The position numbers and the translations under genes were made by a program. From contig ML976998.1 of assembly GCA_010015675.1 (NCBI GenBank), positions 5,550 through 69,549 on the forward strand: a stretch of 64,000 nt of DNA. The letters are read 5' to 3'. The notes under the pieces were generated by a model, which searched no databases, had not been told where the DNA came from, and worked only from the letters and a program-made list of their open reading frames with translations. Origin of the DNA: Byssothecium circinans (taxonomy: Eukaryota; Ascomycota; Dothideomycetes; Pleosporales; Massarinaceae). Of the stretch, positions 23,605 through 34,583 are shown one piece after another (the stretch's first letter is position 1; every line of letters starts with the position of its first letter).

Positions 23605-24542
23605 CTAATTCTTCTCCGCCACGTTAGATACAAACACCGAAAGAACGGCAGCATAAGCAGCCGATGCTGCCATTGTCTCAAAGCTAGATACCTTCAGGAA
23701 GAGCGATATGAGAAACACGAGAACAAGTATACAAACGGAAACGACTACAAGCTGGGTCGTCCTGGATGACACGTGCGACAAGATAGCCAAAGGAGCAACC
23801 AGAAAGGCGGCGGTCAACCCTGCCGTCGTTACACGTCCAATGATGTCGGCTATCAGTATCGTGTTCTGGTACGACCATGTGCGGCCCTGTCCAGCGAACG
23901 ACCTGAAGCCCTCTTCGTCGTTCTTGGCCCTTCTCGACAGTCTCCAGAAGCGAAATGCTCGTAAGTACCTGTGCAGCCAGCGCTGGAATGGATCCGTCCG
24001 GGCTCGCGTCCCTAGGTCCACTCTAAGCAGCCTGGTTTTGTGTATTTCGTACAAGCTGAGGTCATGGCGCAACCTGGATTGTTTCTCGTCGTCGAGCAGC
24101 GAGAATGTCTCCATGGTCATGATGTTGTTGAAGGCAGCGAGTGCTTCATCTGTTTGTTGGGTTTGTCAATCAAGCACGGCAGCCGTAAACACTATTACAT
24201 ACCATATTGTCGAATAAGGTCGCGCAGCTTCAAAATGAATTCTTGGGTGATGGTGTCGTTGATGCTAGGGGTGTTGGAGTCCCGCTTGCTATGTTTGAGC
24301 CCCAGTCGATCGGTAGACGAAGGACTAAGATCTAGGCTAAGGCCAGCTTGGTAGATGGTGTGGTCCATCTCAGCAATTTCCGCTTCCAGGAAGCGGAGGT
24401 TCAGGAGATGTGTGGTCTTGAATCGACGAAAGCCATGGAGGGTGAGGTTGTTGTCTGCAGTGCTAGTTGCCCAGCAGCTTCGGAAGATGTCTATGATGTC
24501 GTGGTGGTTTGGAGGCTCAGTTTGCGAGGGTGGTTCAGACAT
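23605..24542 (-). CDS. DUF6594-family membrane protein
   Basis: Exons 24542-24203 and 24149-23605 (intron 53 nt, GTATGT to CAG) give 294 residues. The N-terminal half is predicted cytosolic and has the family's FRRFKTTHLLNLRFLEAEIAE block, in which small fungal proteins of this family carry conserved Leu and Glu residues. The C-terminal third has the ADIIGRVTTAGLTAAFLVAPLA-type segment and three hydrophobic helices (around AAFLVAPLAIL, VVSVCILVLVFLISLF and AYAAVLSVFV). The family is common in Pezizomycotina and its function is unknown. It lies between a dead NACHT gene and the PNP-NB-ARC gene, transcribed away from the latter. It could be part of the NLR island or a bystander. Confidence 0.8.
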
Positions 24543-25089
24543 GGCGGAGAACTAGTACCAGTGAGAAGCGATACAGAAACGACTAATTACGGCGAAAGCG
24601 TGGCTCCACCTAGAGCACCTTTGGATAAAGTGATCTATTTCCGGTGAACAAACTCGCAAAGGTCTTTATTGTCTTATGTGCGCAGCTGGTAGTGCAAGGC
24701 TTTGCTACAAATGCATGCCCCCTGCGAGCGTGGCTCACCGGTGATAACACGGCGATAGGCTTGTAGTGCCTGTATTGTCAAGCGAACGGCAGCGGGCACC
24801 AACACCGGCCCGCAGCGCAGCCAACGAGACGCTACCACGAGCGCCCATCGCGTTTCCGCCCCAAGGCTGTCAAGACGTCAATCAATACCAACCAACCAAC
24901 CAAAGCCCCCAAGGCTGCCAGAGGGCACCCTCTACACCCCTTCAGAGAGTAACCACAGCCCGGCATGACAGAAGACGGCGACCAGGCTGAGGCGGCGACG
25001 CTCATTTATGCGCGCCCGTCCTCGTAGAATGCCGTGGCTCCTACAGCGCAGCATCTGCTGTCTGCGTTGTATTCCGTTATTGCGCAGAC
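24543..25089. other. Divergent promoter region
   Basis: It separates the DUF6594 gene (-) from the PNP-NLR gene (+). It contains a short CCAACCAACCAA run near 24888. No further gene is supported. Confidence 0.5.
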
Positions 25090-28000
25090 ATGGCCGGCAA
25101 CAAGCAACTCACCTGCGCCGACTACTATGTTGCGTGGATCTGCCCCGTCGCGGACCTCGAGCTCCTGCCGGCTCGGCTGATGCTGGATGAGGAGCACCCT
25201 AACCCGCCGTACGACACGCACTTCGACGAGAACACATACATCTGCGGCTCAATCAACAGCCATGCCGTCGTCGTTGCGACGTTGCCGCAGGGACAGACAG
25301 GCAACGTCAACGCCGGGCGCTTGACGGGGTCCATGTTCAAGACGTTTCCCAACATCCGCATGGCGGTGCTTGTGGGCACCGGAGGCGGCATACCCCGCCC
25401 AGAAGTCCCCGAGGATTCTCTCCAGGACGTTCACCTTGGAGACGTGGTCGTAGGATGGCCTGGTGATGGCAAGCCTGCCTGCGTGTATCATGACCGGGGC
25501 AGGGCCAAGGTGGACGGGCAGTTGGAGATGGTGGGCACGATGCAGGACCCGGACTGGAGGCTCACGAGCGCGCTCGGCATCCTCGTATCAGACCACGATA
25601 TGGGCAAAACAACCTTCGATGATCAGCGTGCGAGGTTGCAGCGTCACAAGAAGAAGCACAAGTTTGCCTACCCTGGCGCCGAACACGACAAGCTCTTTAA
25701 GGCTGCCTATCGTCACGCTGGCGACTACGGATCGAAGTGTGTGACATGCGATCAGAACGAGCTTGTCCAGCGACCACAGCGGGCTAAAGAAGACCAGCAC
25801 ACACTGGTCTTTCACCAAGGGAGGATCGCTACCGGCAACGCAGTCATTCAGGACGGCGAGCTGCGGGACAAGATCAGCGCGCGGTGCGACGGGGCGCTCT
25901 GCGTGGAGATAGAAGCGGCAGGCGTCGACGCCAACAGACGATGCCTGGTCATCCGCGGCATCTCCGACTATGCAGACTCCCACAAGAGCGACATGTGGAG
26001 GTCATACGCGGCTAGCAACGCGGCTGCGTTCACGAGAGAACTACTATGCAGGGTGCAGCCAGGCACGGTCAAGGAGATGGAAGGGGCGTCTGAAGGTTAG
26101 TGAGAGTTTTACTTGGCTGCGGGTTGCGTTGTCTTGCGTTGTCTTCCGTTGTCTACAGCATGTAGCAGTACATCAATGCAATGCTTTGCTAGCAGTCGAT
26201 GCTCTGCGCAGTGCGCTAACGTAGGGTAGCGCCATGGCTTGTTCCTTTACCCAGACCACCGTCCTTTGTCGGGCGAAAGGCACAGCTCGTCCAGCTTAGT
26301 GCGCACATCTCGGCAGAAGGCTGTGGTCGACTCGCTATATACGGCCTTGGTGGGTGTGGAAAGACGGCCCTTGCTCTCGAAGCTGCGTATGGGACGCGGG
26401 AGCGGCAGCCTGCGCGTGCCATCTTCTGGGTCCCAACAGTCAGCCAGGAAAGCTTTGAGCAGGCGTACCGGGAGATAGGGCGGCTGCTGCGCATACCCGG
26501 CGTCGCGGACGCCAAGGCTAATGTCAAGCAGCTCGTCAAGGCCAGACTGAGCGACGAGGGCTTTGGACAGTGGCTCATGGTTGTTGACAATGCCGACGAC
26601 GACAGTGTCCTTTTCGGCCCGCTTCAAGAAGGAGGGGTCACAGACCGGCTGATTGACCACCTCCCGCATAGCCGCAAAGGCTCTATTGTCTTTACTACCC
26701 GGACCTGCAAGGCTGCAGTCAAGCTGGCGAGAAGCAATCACATACAGCTGAACGAGCTCGACGATGCAGAGGCAAAGAAGATGCTAGAGCAGCTTGTGCT
26801 GCCCAACAAAGACCTGCTTGAGGACGGCAAGGGTGTTCACGAATTCCTCGAGCTCGTTACCTACCTTCCTCTCGCCATTGTCCAGGCAGTGGCATTTATG
26901 GTTGGCAACAACACCCGGGTCTCAGAGTACATGGCTATCTACAGAGGGAGCGAGAGAGACGCGACAGATCTTCTGCGCAGAGACTTTGAAGACCAGGGCA
27001 GATATCGGCAGATCCAGAACCCGGTAGCGATCACGTGGTACATCTCGTTCAGCAAGATCCAAGAACAGGATACACTAGCGGCAGAGTATCTGTCTCTCAT
27101 GGCATGCACGACTGGTGAGGCTGTACCCGCCTCACTGCTGTGGCCGGGCAGCACGAAGCTCGCGACTACAGAGGCACTTGGGACTCTAAACGCATATGCT
27201 TTCATCACTGAACGTCAGCGACAACAAAGCAGAACAGGAGTACGGCAGCACGAAAGAGCGTTCGACATGCATCGGCTAGTGCGGCTGGCGACTCGCAACT
27301 GGCTGAGAGAGCACAATCAGTGGCAAGAATGGGCGAGCAAGGCGTTGGCGCGCCTAGTGGAGGTTGTGCCTTTCGGGGATTACGATACGAGGGAGACGTG
27401 GACAGCGTATCTACCGCATGCTATGCATGTGGTTGGCCTCCGTGAAGTGCACGAGGCGGAAGATCGGATATGGCTGCTGGAGCGGGTAGGACTCTGTGAG
27501 CAGACGTTGGGACGGTACAGAGCGGCGGAGCAGGCTCTTGGGCAGGTGCTGGAACGAAGAGAGAAGGTTCTAGGAAAGGGGCACCCAGACACGCTGGCGA
27601 GCATGAATAACCTGGCACTAGTACTAGTCAACCAGGGGAAGTACGCAGAGGCGAAGGCGATGCATCAAGAGACGCTGGCACTAAGAAAGAAGGTGCTAGG
27701 AAAGGAGCATCCAGACACGCTGTTGAGCATAAACAACCTAGCACGAGTACTAAGCTACCAGGGGAAGTACGCAGAGGCGGAGNNNNNNNNNNNNNNNNNN
27801 NNNNNNNNNNNNNNNNNNNNNNNNNNNNNNNNNNNNNNNNNNNNNNNNNNNNNNNNNNNNNNNNNNNNNNNNNNNNNNNNNNNNNNNNNNNNNNNNNNNN
27901 NNNNNNNNNNNNNNNNNNNNNNNNNNNNNNNNNNNNNNNNNNNNNNNNNNNNNNNNNNNNNNNNNNNNNNNNNNNNNNNNNNNNNNNNNNNNNNNNNNNN

Positions 28001-28553
28001 NNNNNNNNNNNNNNNNNGAGTACTAAGCTACCAGGGGAAGTACGCAGAGGCGGAGGCGATGCATCGAGAGACGCTGGCACTGAGAGAGAAGGTGCTAGGA
28101 AAGGAGCACCCAGATACGCTAATAGGTTTAAACAACATGGCAATTACACTAAGCCTCCAGGGGAAGTACGCAGAGGCGGAGGCGATGTATCAAGAGACGC
28201 TGGCACTAGGAGAGAAGGTTCTAGGAAAGGAGCATCCAGATACGCTGGCGAGCGTCTATTTTGTTGCATATTCCTTGCGACATCAGCACCAGTACGAAGA
28301 AGCCTTACCACTCTACCAACGCGCCTTCACGGGCTTCCAGGACGCACTTGGCCCCAATCATCCAAAGACCCGAGCTTGCTTATACCACTATGCTTCTGCT
28401 CAGCGTTCAGCGGATGCTTCACGCTCAGCAAACGAGAGGCACGAGCTTATAGATGCCGTATCTGAGGGCGTACACTCAGCCCCTCAGGGTCCCACCACAA
28501 CCGAACCAGCATCAAGGCCCAAAGGTCAAAAGCGGCGCAGATTAAAGAAGTGA
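25090..28553 (+). CDS. PNP-like/NB-ARC/TPR NLR protein
   Basis: Exons 25090-26095 and 26230-28553 (intron 134 nt; the acceptor at 26229 is the one that keeps frame) give about 1109 residues, of which 79 are unknown. Residues 1-335 form a PNP_UDP-type nucleoside phosphorylase-like domain, with the VGTGGGIPRP and VEIEAAGVDANRRCLVIRGI motifs. The NB-ARC NTPase follows, with P-loop GLGGCGKT (about 374) and Walker B WLMVVDNADD, then a winged-helix-like region. From about 750 come 42-residue TPR repeats (GKYAEAEAMHRETLALREKV...). Fungal NLRs with this N-terminal enzyme are common; the domain may act on nucleosides or NAD-like ligands as effector, by analogy with related bacterial defence enzymes. 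The C-terminal tail is basic. Copy number of the repeats is unknown because of the gap. Confidence 0.85.
27531..28307 (+). repeat. 126-bp TPR repeat array with gap
   Basis: Units of 126 bp (42 residues) begin at 27531 and 27657 and, after the gap, at 28056 and 28182. Identity between units is high, as in repeat-expanded fungal NLRs. The interval 27783-28055 is 273 nt, which is two units plus 21 nt, so the stated gap size does not fit the repeat period. Confidence 0.9.
27783..28017. other. Assembly gap (235 N)
   Basis: 235 undetermined bases lie inside the TPR array of the PNP-NLR gene, exactly from a unit boundary (27783). This is typical of short-read collapse at near-identical repeats. Confidence 0.99.
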
Positions 28554-29700
28554 TTGAGTAAAGATCACTGCAGCAAAGTTGTTCAAGGCACTGGCAATTC
28601 AACAATTCAAAAGCGATGTTTTAACGTACTATCGGGCATTATCAAACATGTATTAGTGTAATATGAACCGATCTTGAAGTGGCGAGACGCCTAATCACTC
28701 CACCACCACCACCAGTAGGCACGTGCCTATACCTTACTGTGTATAGTCTTTCTTGACTGTACTTTTCCCCTAACCCACCGAATATTTGACAAATTCGCTA
28801 CGTCGTGAGTAAACAGGGGGGGATAGATGGAGAGGCGATGGACGCTGTTGACCCGACACTGCGGTAGCCCTCGTCGGAGATTAGTTTTCTGGGGAAGGAA
28901 GTGACTACAGAACAGCATCACACCGCGTACATCTTAGTAAACGTATCGAAGAAAGATTGCGAAAGTCCGACCGTGGAAGTGTCTCGCGACGGGGTGCGTC
29001 TCTCCACCCAGGGACGGACATTGGGCTTATTCCGATGTGAATAAACCGGTTTACATACATGGCACACGGAACAACGTCCACCCTCTTGGGACAAAATCCA
29101 TCTGGTATACGTGGACACCGGCCAACATGCCGTAAGGTTCGCAGTTAGGCACAAACTCCCCGTAAGTTTGTCGTGTCTGGCACATGAGTCCGCGAGGTTT
29201 AAGGGTGAGTGGCGGGATTAGATGATTTTCACCTGCTGATTGGGTGTTTGCTACAACGGTGTAGGGGTGGACCCCCAGTAATTTTGTATCGCGAGATATC
29301 CATCGGCAGTCGCTCTTCTCGGAGCAACCGTCGCAGCTCTTCGACATTCTCGATTGGGATTGTGGCGTACGCAGACTCGTTCAAGGTGAGGGCTCGTCTT
29401 GCTCAATTGGACGCTCAAGTGAGGGACGAACCGGGCAGGCTGACAAAAGGGACGGAGATATGCTGGCAATTTGCGATGTGTACGGAGGTGCTTCAATGGA
29501 TATAGGGCCAGTGGTCAATCAATGCTCAGCTACAGTCTCTTACGGTGGGAAAAGCTAACGTTAGAGCTAATCCTTATCTACACTAGACCAAATCTAGCAG
29601 GGCACCCTTGTCCTGTTAGATTTGACAAGATGCTGTATAAGGGCAGTCAGCTTTCACTTATAATCGCTGGATAGCATCTATGCTAGATAATTAATAAACA
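28554..29700. other. Intergenic region with imperfect hairpin
   Basis: No convincing gene is seen in about 1.1 kb; the open frames overlap on both strands and match nothing I know. Near 29590-29625 an imperfect inverted repeat (AAATCTAGCAGGGCA ... TGTCCTGTTAGATTT) could form a 15-bp stem. It lies about 80 bp before the GMC start codon. Confidence 0.5.
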
Positions 29701-31736
29701 ATGTCGAAAATTATTGCTGCGCTATGTTTGAGCTTCGCTTGCTGGGCACACAGTCGGTCGCTCGGTCAATATGCACGACGAATTACCTGGGATGAGGTGA
29801 TTCACAATGCGACATACGACTTCGTGGTTGCAGGAGGCGGCATTGCTGGCTTGACGGTGGCCGACCGATTGACGGAAGATCCCAATGGTAAATTTAGTTT
29901 GCAACTCATGTATCTTTTTTGCTGACTCGCAATCAGTTTCAGTTCTCGTAATTGAATACGGCCCGTTCGACCAGCAGGAGGATAGTGTCATGGTTCCAGG
30001 AGCATACTTTCCAGTCCCTTACTTATGGCTTCCACTTATGAGCACTCCTCAAACTGCACTTGCAAATACATCGTATGGCGTTGCGTGTGGGAGGGTTGTT
30101 GGTGGCGGTTCAGTCGTCAATGCAATGTTCTTCCATCGCGCTGGAGCAGTTGAGTACGATGCATGGGCTCAGCTTGGTGCTACTAGAAGGGGTTGGGAAG
30201 ACCTGCTGCCTTACTTTCAGAAGAGCGAGGCTTTCAGTCGACCAGAAGCGAGCTACGCTGCATCGCATAACATTACCTGGAACGACGCTGTGCATGGCTT
30301 TGATGGCCCTGTTGAGACGTCTTTTGCGCCCTACGACTACCCAGGAAGTGGTGAGATCATCAACCAGCGTCAAAGTGCATGAAGCTGACACATGAAGCCA
30401 ACTTCTTCAATGGAGCGCATAGTCTTGGGATCAGCACCCCAGACGATGCGAACGGCGGAGATGCGACGGGCGTCTTCCGTCTGCAGAGATCAGTGGACGC
30501 AAAGACACAGACTCGGTCGTCTGCGCGTGTGAACCATTACGACCGCGTCATTGAAACGCGACCAAATTACCATGTTCTTTCGGGCAGTGCTGTGACTAAA
30601 ATCCTCTTCGAGGGCACTCGGGCGGTAGGTGTGCAGCATACAAACGTGACTGACAGAGTGAAGTATTCGGTAAAGGCCAGCAAGGAGGTGGTCATCGCGG
30701 CAGGCTCTGTCCATACTCCACAGATTCTACAGCTCTCAGGCGTTGGTGATGCGGCCTACCTCGAGCAGTTTGGCATCCCGTCCATCGTCGACTTACCTGG
30801 AGTCGGACAGAACCTCCAAGATCATCTTGTGCTGAAAGTGAAATACAACTGTAGGTCTGGTCATCCGTAGAACCCGAGATCGTTAGAAAATGACTTTTAC
30901 AGACACTTTCAACTTATTTCCGAACGGCGGCTCCCTTCAGACTAACACTACATATGCCACCGAGCAACGTGCGCTCTACGACGCTGGGCAGCCCAGCGCA
31001 TACGATCTAACAGCAACAACCGGGAACCTTATCGTGCAGCTCCCCCTTTCAAACTGGACTAATAATTCCGCATCCATCATTTCCCTCGCCAAATCTCAAG
31101 ATGCTGCCCAGCTTCTTGGAGGTAACCCGGACCCGGGCGTGCTTTCAGGTTTCAAGAGGCAGCGTGAGATCATTATTTCCAACCTCAACAACACCGCTGT
31201 TGGTGACATCTCCTGGAACACTGGCCCAGAAACCAGTATTTACATGACTCGTCCATTGAGCCGTGGCTCCGTCAAGATCAACTCCACTGACATTTTTACC
31301 GATCCTCTCATCGATTTCGGCGCTGTAACGGATCCCACAGATCTAGAGATGCTGCTTGCTATCTACCTTCGCAATCGCGAGCTCATGGCGACGCCCGATC
31401 TTGCTGTGCTTGGGCCCGTTGAGACGGCTCCTGCGGGAGGTTTGTCGGATCATGGAGCGATCAAGGAGGCGCTGAGAAAAGCTCTAACGCCTAGCAATGC
31501 GCATCAGTGTTGCACAGCTCCGATGATGAAAAGGGAATACGGCGGTGTTGTAGACGACATGAATAGGGTCTATGGGACAACGGGGTTGAGCATCGTAGAT
31601 GCGAGTGTATGGCCGATCATTGTGGCGGGCGGTCCACAAGCCAGCGTTTATGCTATGGCTGAGAAGGTATGATCTCTACGGACATGATAAGACCCTGCTA
31701 AGTACAGAACAGGCAGCCGACATGATTAAAGCTTGA
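29701..31736 (+). CDS. Secreted GMC-family oxidoreductase
   Basis: Exons 29701-29887, 29937-30350, 30398-30850, 30903-31666 and 31713-31736 give 613 residues. A signal peptide (MSKIIAALCLSFACWAHS) points to secretion. The FAD-binding Rossmann motif is VVAGGGIAGLTVADRL (about aa 42-57). GMC signature blocks follow: CGRVVGGGSVVNAMFFHR and GSVHTPQILQLSGVG. The C-terminal substrate domain has the first catalytic His region SNAHQCCTAPM and the VVDDMNRVYG and IVDASVWP blocks. The last 24-nt exon restores the usual AEKAADMI ending. The position normally held by the second catalytic His or Asn (before PQA) is Gly (AGGPQASVYAMAEK). The family oxidises alcohols, sugars or aryl alcohols with FAD; the substrate cannot be predicted here. 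Activity is uncertain because of the missing residue. Confidence 0.88.
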
Positions 31737-32362
31737 CATAGGCTTTCACCCGTGTGAATGAGAATAGAAAAGATATGAAGGGCAAATCGTGCGAAGTCAG
31801 TGGACTTCGGACTGCCATGTTGTTATACCATATGGTAAGCTAGAGTTACCCATGAGTGCGTTCGCTGTTTTGGCCATTTGATTTGTTGTGTATCGTACAG
31901 TCTTTCTTTTGAAGTAATTGCTTAGCACTATATCTGTTAACAGCCTTGACTGTCTTTTCATAGCCTTGATGTGCTGTACAAAGTATACTCACACGTATGG
32001 GTGGTTTTGGAATCACTTTTTTTTGCCACCCGCGCTCTAATCTGTTAAACACTACTAATTGAATTGACGTGTAGGGCCTTATTGGTTCGCTAGGAAATAC
32101 AATTTCCACGTGATTCCAATTTCAGGCCGTATCCACTACGCTCCGCGAATAACTAAGGTGGTGGCACAGCCCCTCATGTGGCTGTGCAATCTTGCAAGCT
32201 TCCTCGGAGCTCTTCAGACGCGGAACCTCAGCTCTTCGTGAGGTCACCTCCCTGTCCGCATTTTTCATCCCACTTTTTATGTGCTCTCCATGATCAGGAA
32301 CCTTAGGAACCCCCACACCGCTATAGCATCACAGTACTCCTGTCCGTGGCCACAACGCTTCA
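31737..32362. other. Intergenic region
   Basis: No gene is supported. A small perfect 8-bp stem (GCACAGCC/GGCTGTGC, about 32165-32188) is present. The right end is the promoter of the kinase-like gene. Confidence 0.5.
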
Positions 32363-33178
32363 ATGGATCACCATGCTCCCCCGAGTCGTGTTACGCCTAC
32401 TGCATCGTACGGCGTCATGACGCCTGACGGAGCAGAGCTTTTGGCAATGGGTGCTTCTGGCGCGATCTTTGCTTACCCCAGCAGACCACATGAAGTGTCC
32501 AAACTCCCTTATCGCGCACAATCATCCATGGACAGCGTCGAGATCGAGAAACGCATTTACCGCCGACTGGACACCCACCCGAATATCATCCGCTGCCTTC
32601 GCATCGACGACGATGCCATATATCTCGAGCGAGCAAAACACGGCTCCATCCGACAGTACTACAGAAAGGGCGGCACTGCGACCCTCCAAGAGCGCATCAA
32701 GTGGTCGCGCGGCTTGGCTAATGCGGTGCAGTACATACACGACAAGAACGTCAGACACATCGACATCTGCGGCAGGAATATCCTCTTGGATGAGGACCGG
32801 AACATCAGACTTTGCGACTTCGCTGGCTCGGCTATTGATGATATCCCCCCTACGGTTGTCGCTCAAGACGGGTTCCGGCACCCTGATGACGATGCGACCG
32901 CTACAATCCGAGCGGAGACCCATGCTTTAGGATCGTCCATCTTCGAGCTGATAACCTTCACCTGTCCACATTGGCGTGAGGAGGCTGAGGAAGAAGGAAG
33001 AGCTGCAGCATTGCTGCGGGGGGGCAAATACCCTGATATCACTGGCGTGGTCCTTGGTAGTGTGATCACAAAATGCTGGAAGGGAGAGTACACATCTGCG
33101 AAGGAAGTTGCGGATAGTATCATAGATGAGGTAAGAACCATACGGAGTCACAAAGTACCTTCTCTCTTCCTCACATGA
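32363..33178 (+). CDS. Protein kinase-like protein
   Basis: A single-exon gene of 271 residues has a compact kinase fold. A glycine-rich-like loop MGASGAIFAY and a Lys in EVSKLPYR begin the N-lobe. The catalytic loop reads HIDICGRNILL, with the HRD Arg replaced by Ile but catalytic Asp and Asn kept. DFA replaces DFG. Helix C and APE regions are weak. Fungi have many short kinases of this kind, probably Ser/Thr-specific or inactive; the substrate is unknown. The replaced HRD Arg is a feature of kinases that do not depend on activation-loop phosphorylation. The protein is shorter than a full kinase with regulatory domains and has no signal peptide or membrane segment. Confidence 0.78.
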   Translation: MDHHAPPSRVTPTASYGVMTPDGAELLAMGASGAIFAYPSRPHEVSKLPYRAQSSMDSVEIEKRIYRRLDTHPNIIRCLRIDDDAIYLERAKHGSIRQYYRKGGTATLQERIKWSRGLANAVQYIHDKNVRHIDICGRNILLDEDRNIRLCDFAGSAIDDIPPTVVAQDGFRHPDDDATATIRAETHALGSSIFELITFTCPHWREEAEEEGRAAALLRGGKYPDITGVVLGSVITKCWKGEYTSAKEVADSIIDEVRTIRSHKVPSLFLT

Positions 33179-34583
33179 AGTTCGAATCACAAGTTATAGA
33201 CGCAGAAGACAAGGCAAGGATATGACGGGTCTACGTCGAGACGGCATACGATAAAGATGGTTACAACATTTACCTATCAAAGGGAGTTGACACTGATAGA
33301 TCGGCCCTTTATATCGTTATAGAACGGCAACAGGCGGCTGATGAAGATCGAGAATGAATGACTAGTTTGAGTACGTGGAATTAGCCCTGGACTGAGTGAA
33401 TACTGGGATGATTCGGCCACATACCTGTAGCTACTCCCTGTTCAGCTCTGACCACACTCCTCGCGCTATACTCTAGCCTCAGTAATGGTGAGATGCGAAG
33501 CAATGTCTTCTTTCACATCTCCACATGGTGTATCATATGCCGGCGCATTCTTGCAATAGACCCAGACCACATCAGAAGTTGTGTGGCTAGGAATCACCTT
33601 GCATCCAGATGCCTACTTCCATTGATTATGCCAGCAACACGTTCTGAATCATACTTTAGCAATACTCTCTGACTTACGTCACTGATGACGGGGGCTGGCC
33701 TACGATGTTTAGCGATCCGCGAGTAGTAAAGCTTGAACAGATGGAGGTGGAATAAATAATCAGTGTAGCCAGCAGACCAAACTTACGGACTTGGGCGATT
33801 AACACTACGTCCGCTTATATCGTTTTCCAAGCAAAAATCGTGGTGACTCATGGGGATGGTTGAAAATGGACGTAGATGCATCACGGTGGAAAATAAAGCC
33901 TATAAGCACGAGAGGCAAAGCTGATAAACAGTGCATATAACGCAATTTCCGACGACAAGACTGAAGCTCAGCGCCGTGATTAGGGTACGATTTGATGACC
34001 GTTCACCTCCTTTGAATGCATCACACAGCACACACCTGGTAGCAGGCAGCAGGCAACAGCTTGAGGTGCACAGTCGGATATCATGACGAAGTGAACCAAT
34101 TGAGCAGTCTTGTTTTTCTAAGGCTAGGTTAGAATAATTGTTTGCTGAGCCACCCTCCGTTGGCTTTTGCGAAAACTCGTACATACTACCAACGGTGGAT
34201 TCCGCGGTGCCTTGTTAGATAGCGGCAAGCGCCAGAGCAGCAGTCTGAGCACGCATCTCGGTTGATGGAACAAGCGATTGACTGTGAAATTGAGTGATCT
34301 GACGAAAAAAGGGAAAGAATGTAGAAGAATATGCCTCTTACGGTTGTCAAGGTAGGGTAGAGGCCCAAACTTATACAAGAGTACTGCATGTATCGCAGAA
34401 AAGGAGCATTCAACAATTCTTTATACAATCATACGTGTACAAACAACCGAACTTTGGATGGAGGCTCCTTCTCCCTTCATCCGAACCCTAACAATATCCC
34501 TCTATCGTCCCGTCATCGCTCGTTCCCCCATGAAAAAACGCCATCCAATGCAGTGAAACCCAAGCACCTGCTAAAGAAAACTA
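33179..34583. other. Intergenic region, no gene seen
   Basis: About 1.4 kb between convergent genes. Only short, overlapping open frames on both strands are present, without recognisable protein, splice-consistent extension or repeat. Confidence 0.5.

Noticed and set aside
28727..29347. Overlapping minus-strand frames, possibly a retroelement fragment
   Set aside because: The frames overlap and change phase with no recognisable reverse transcriptase, integrase or gag motif.
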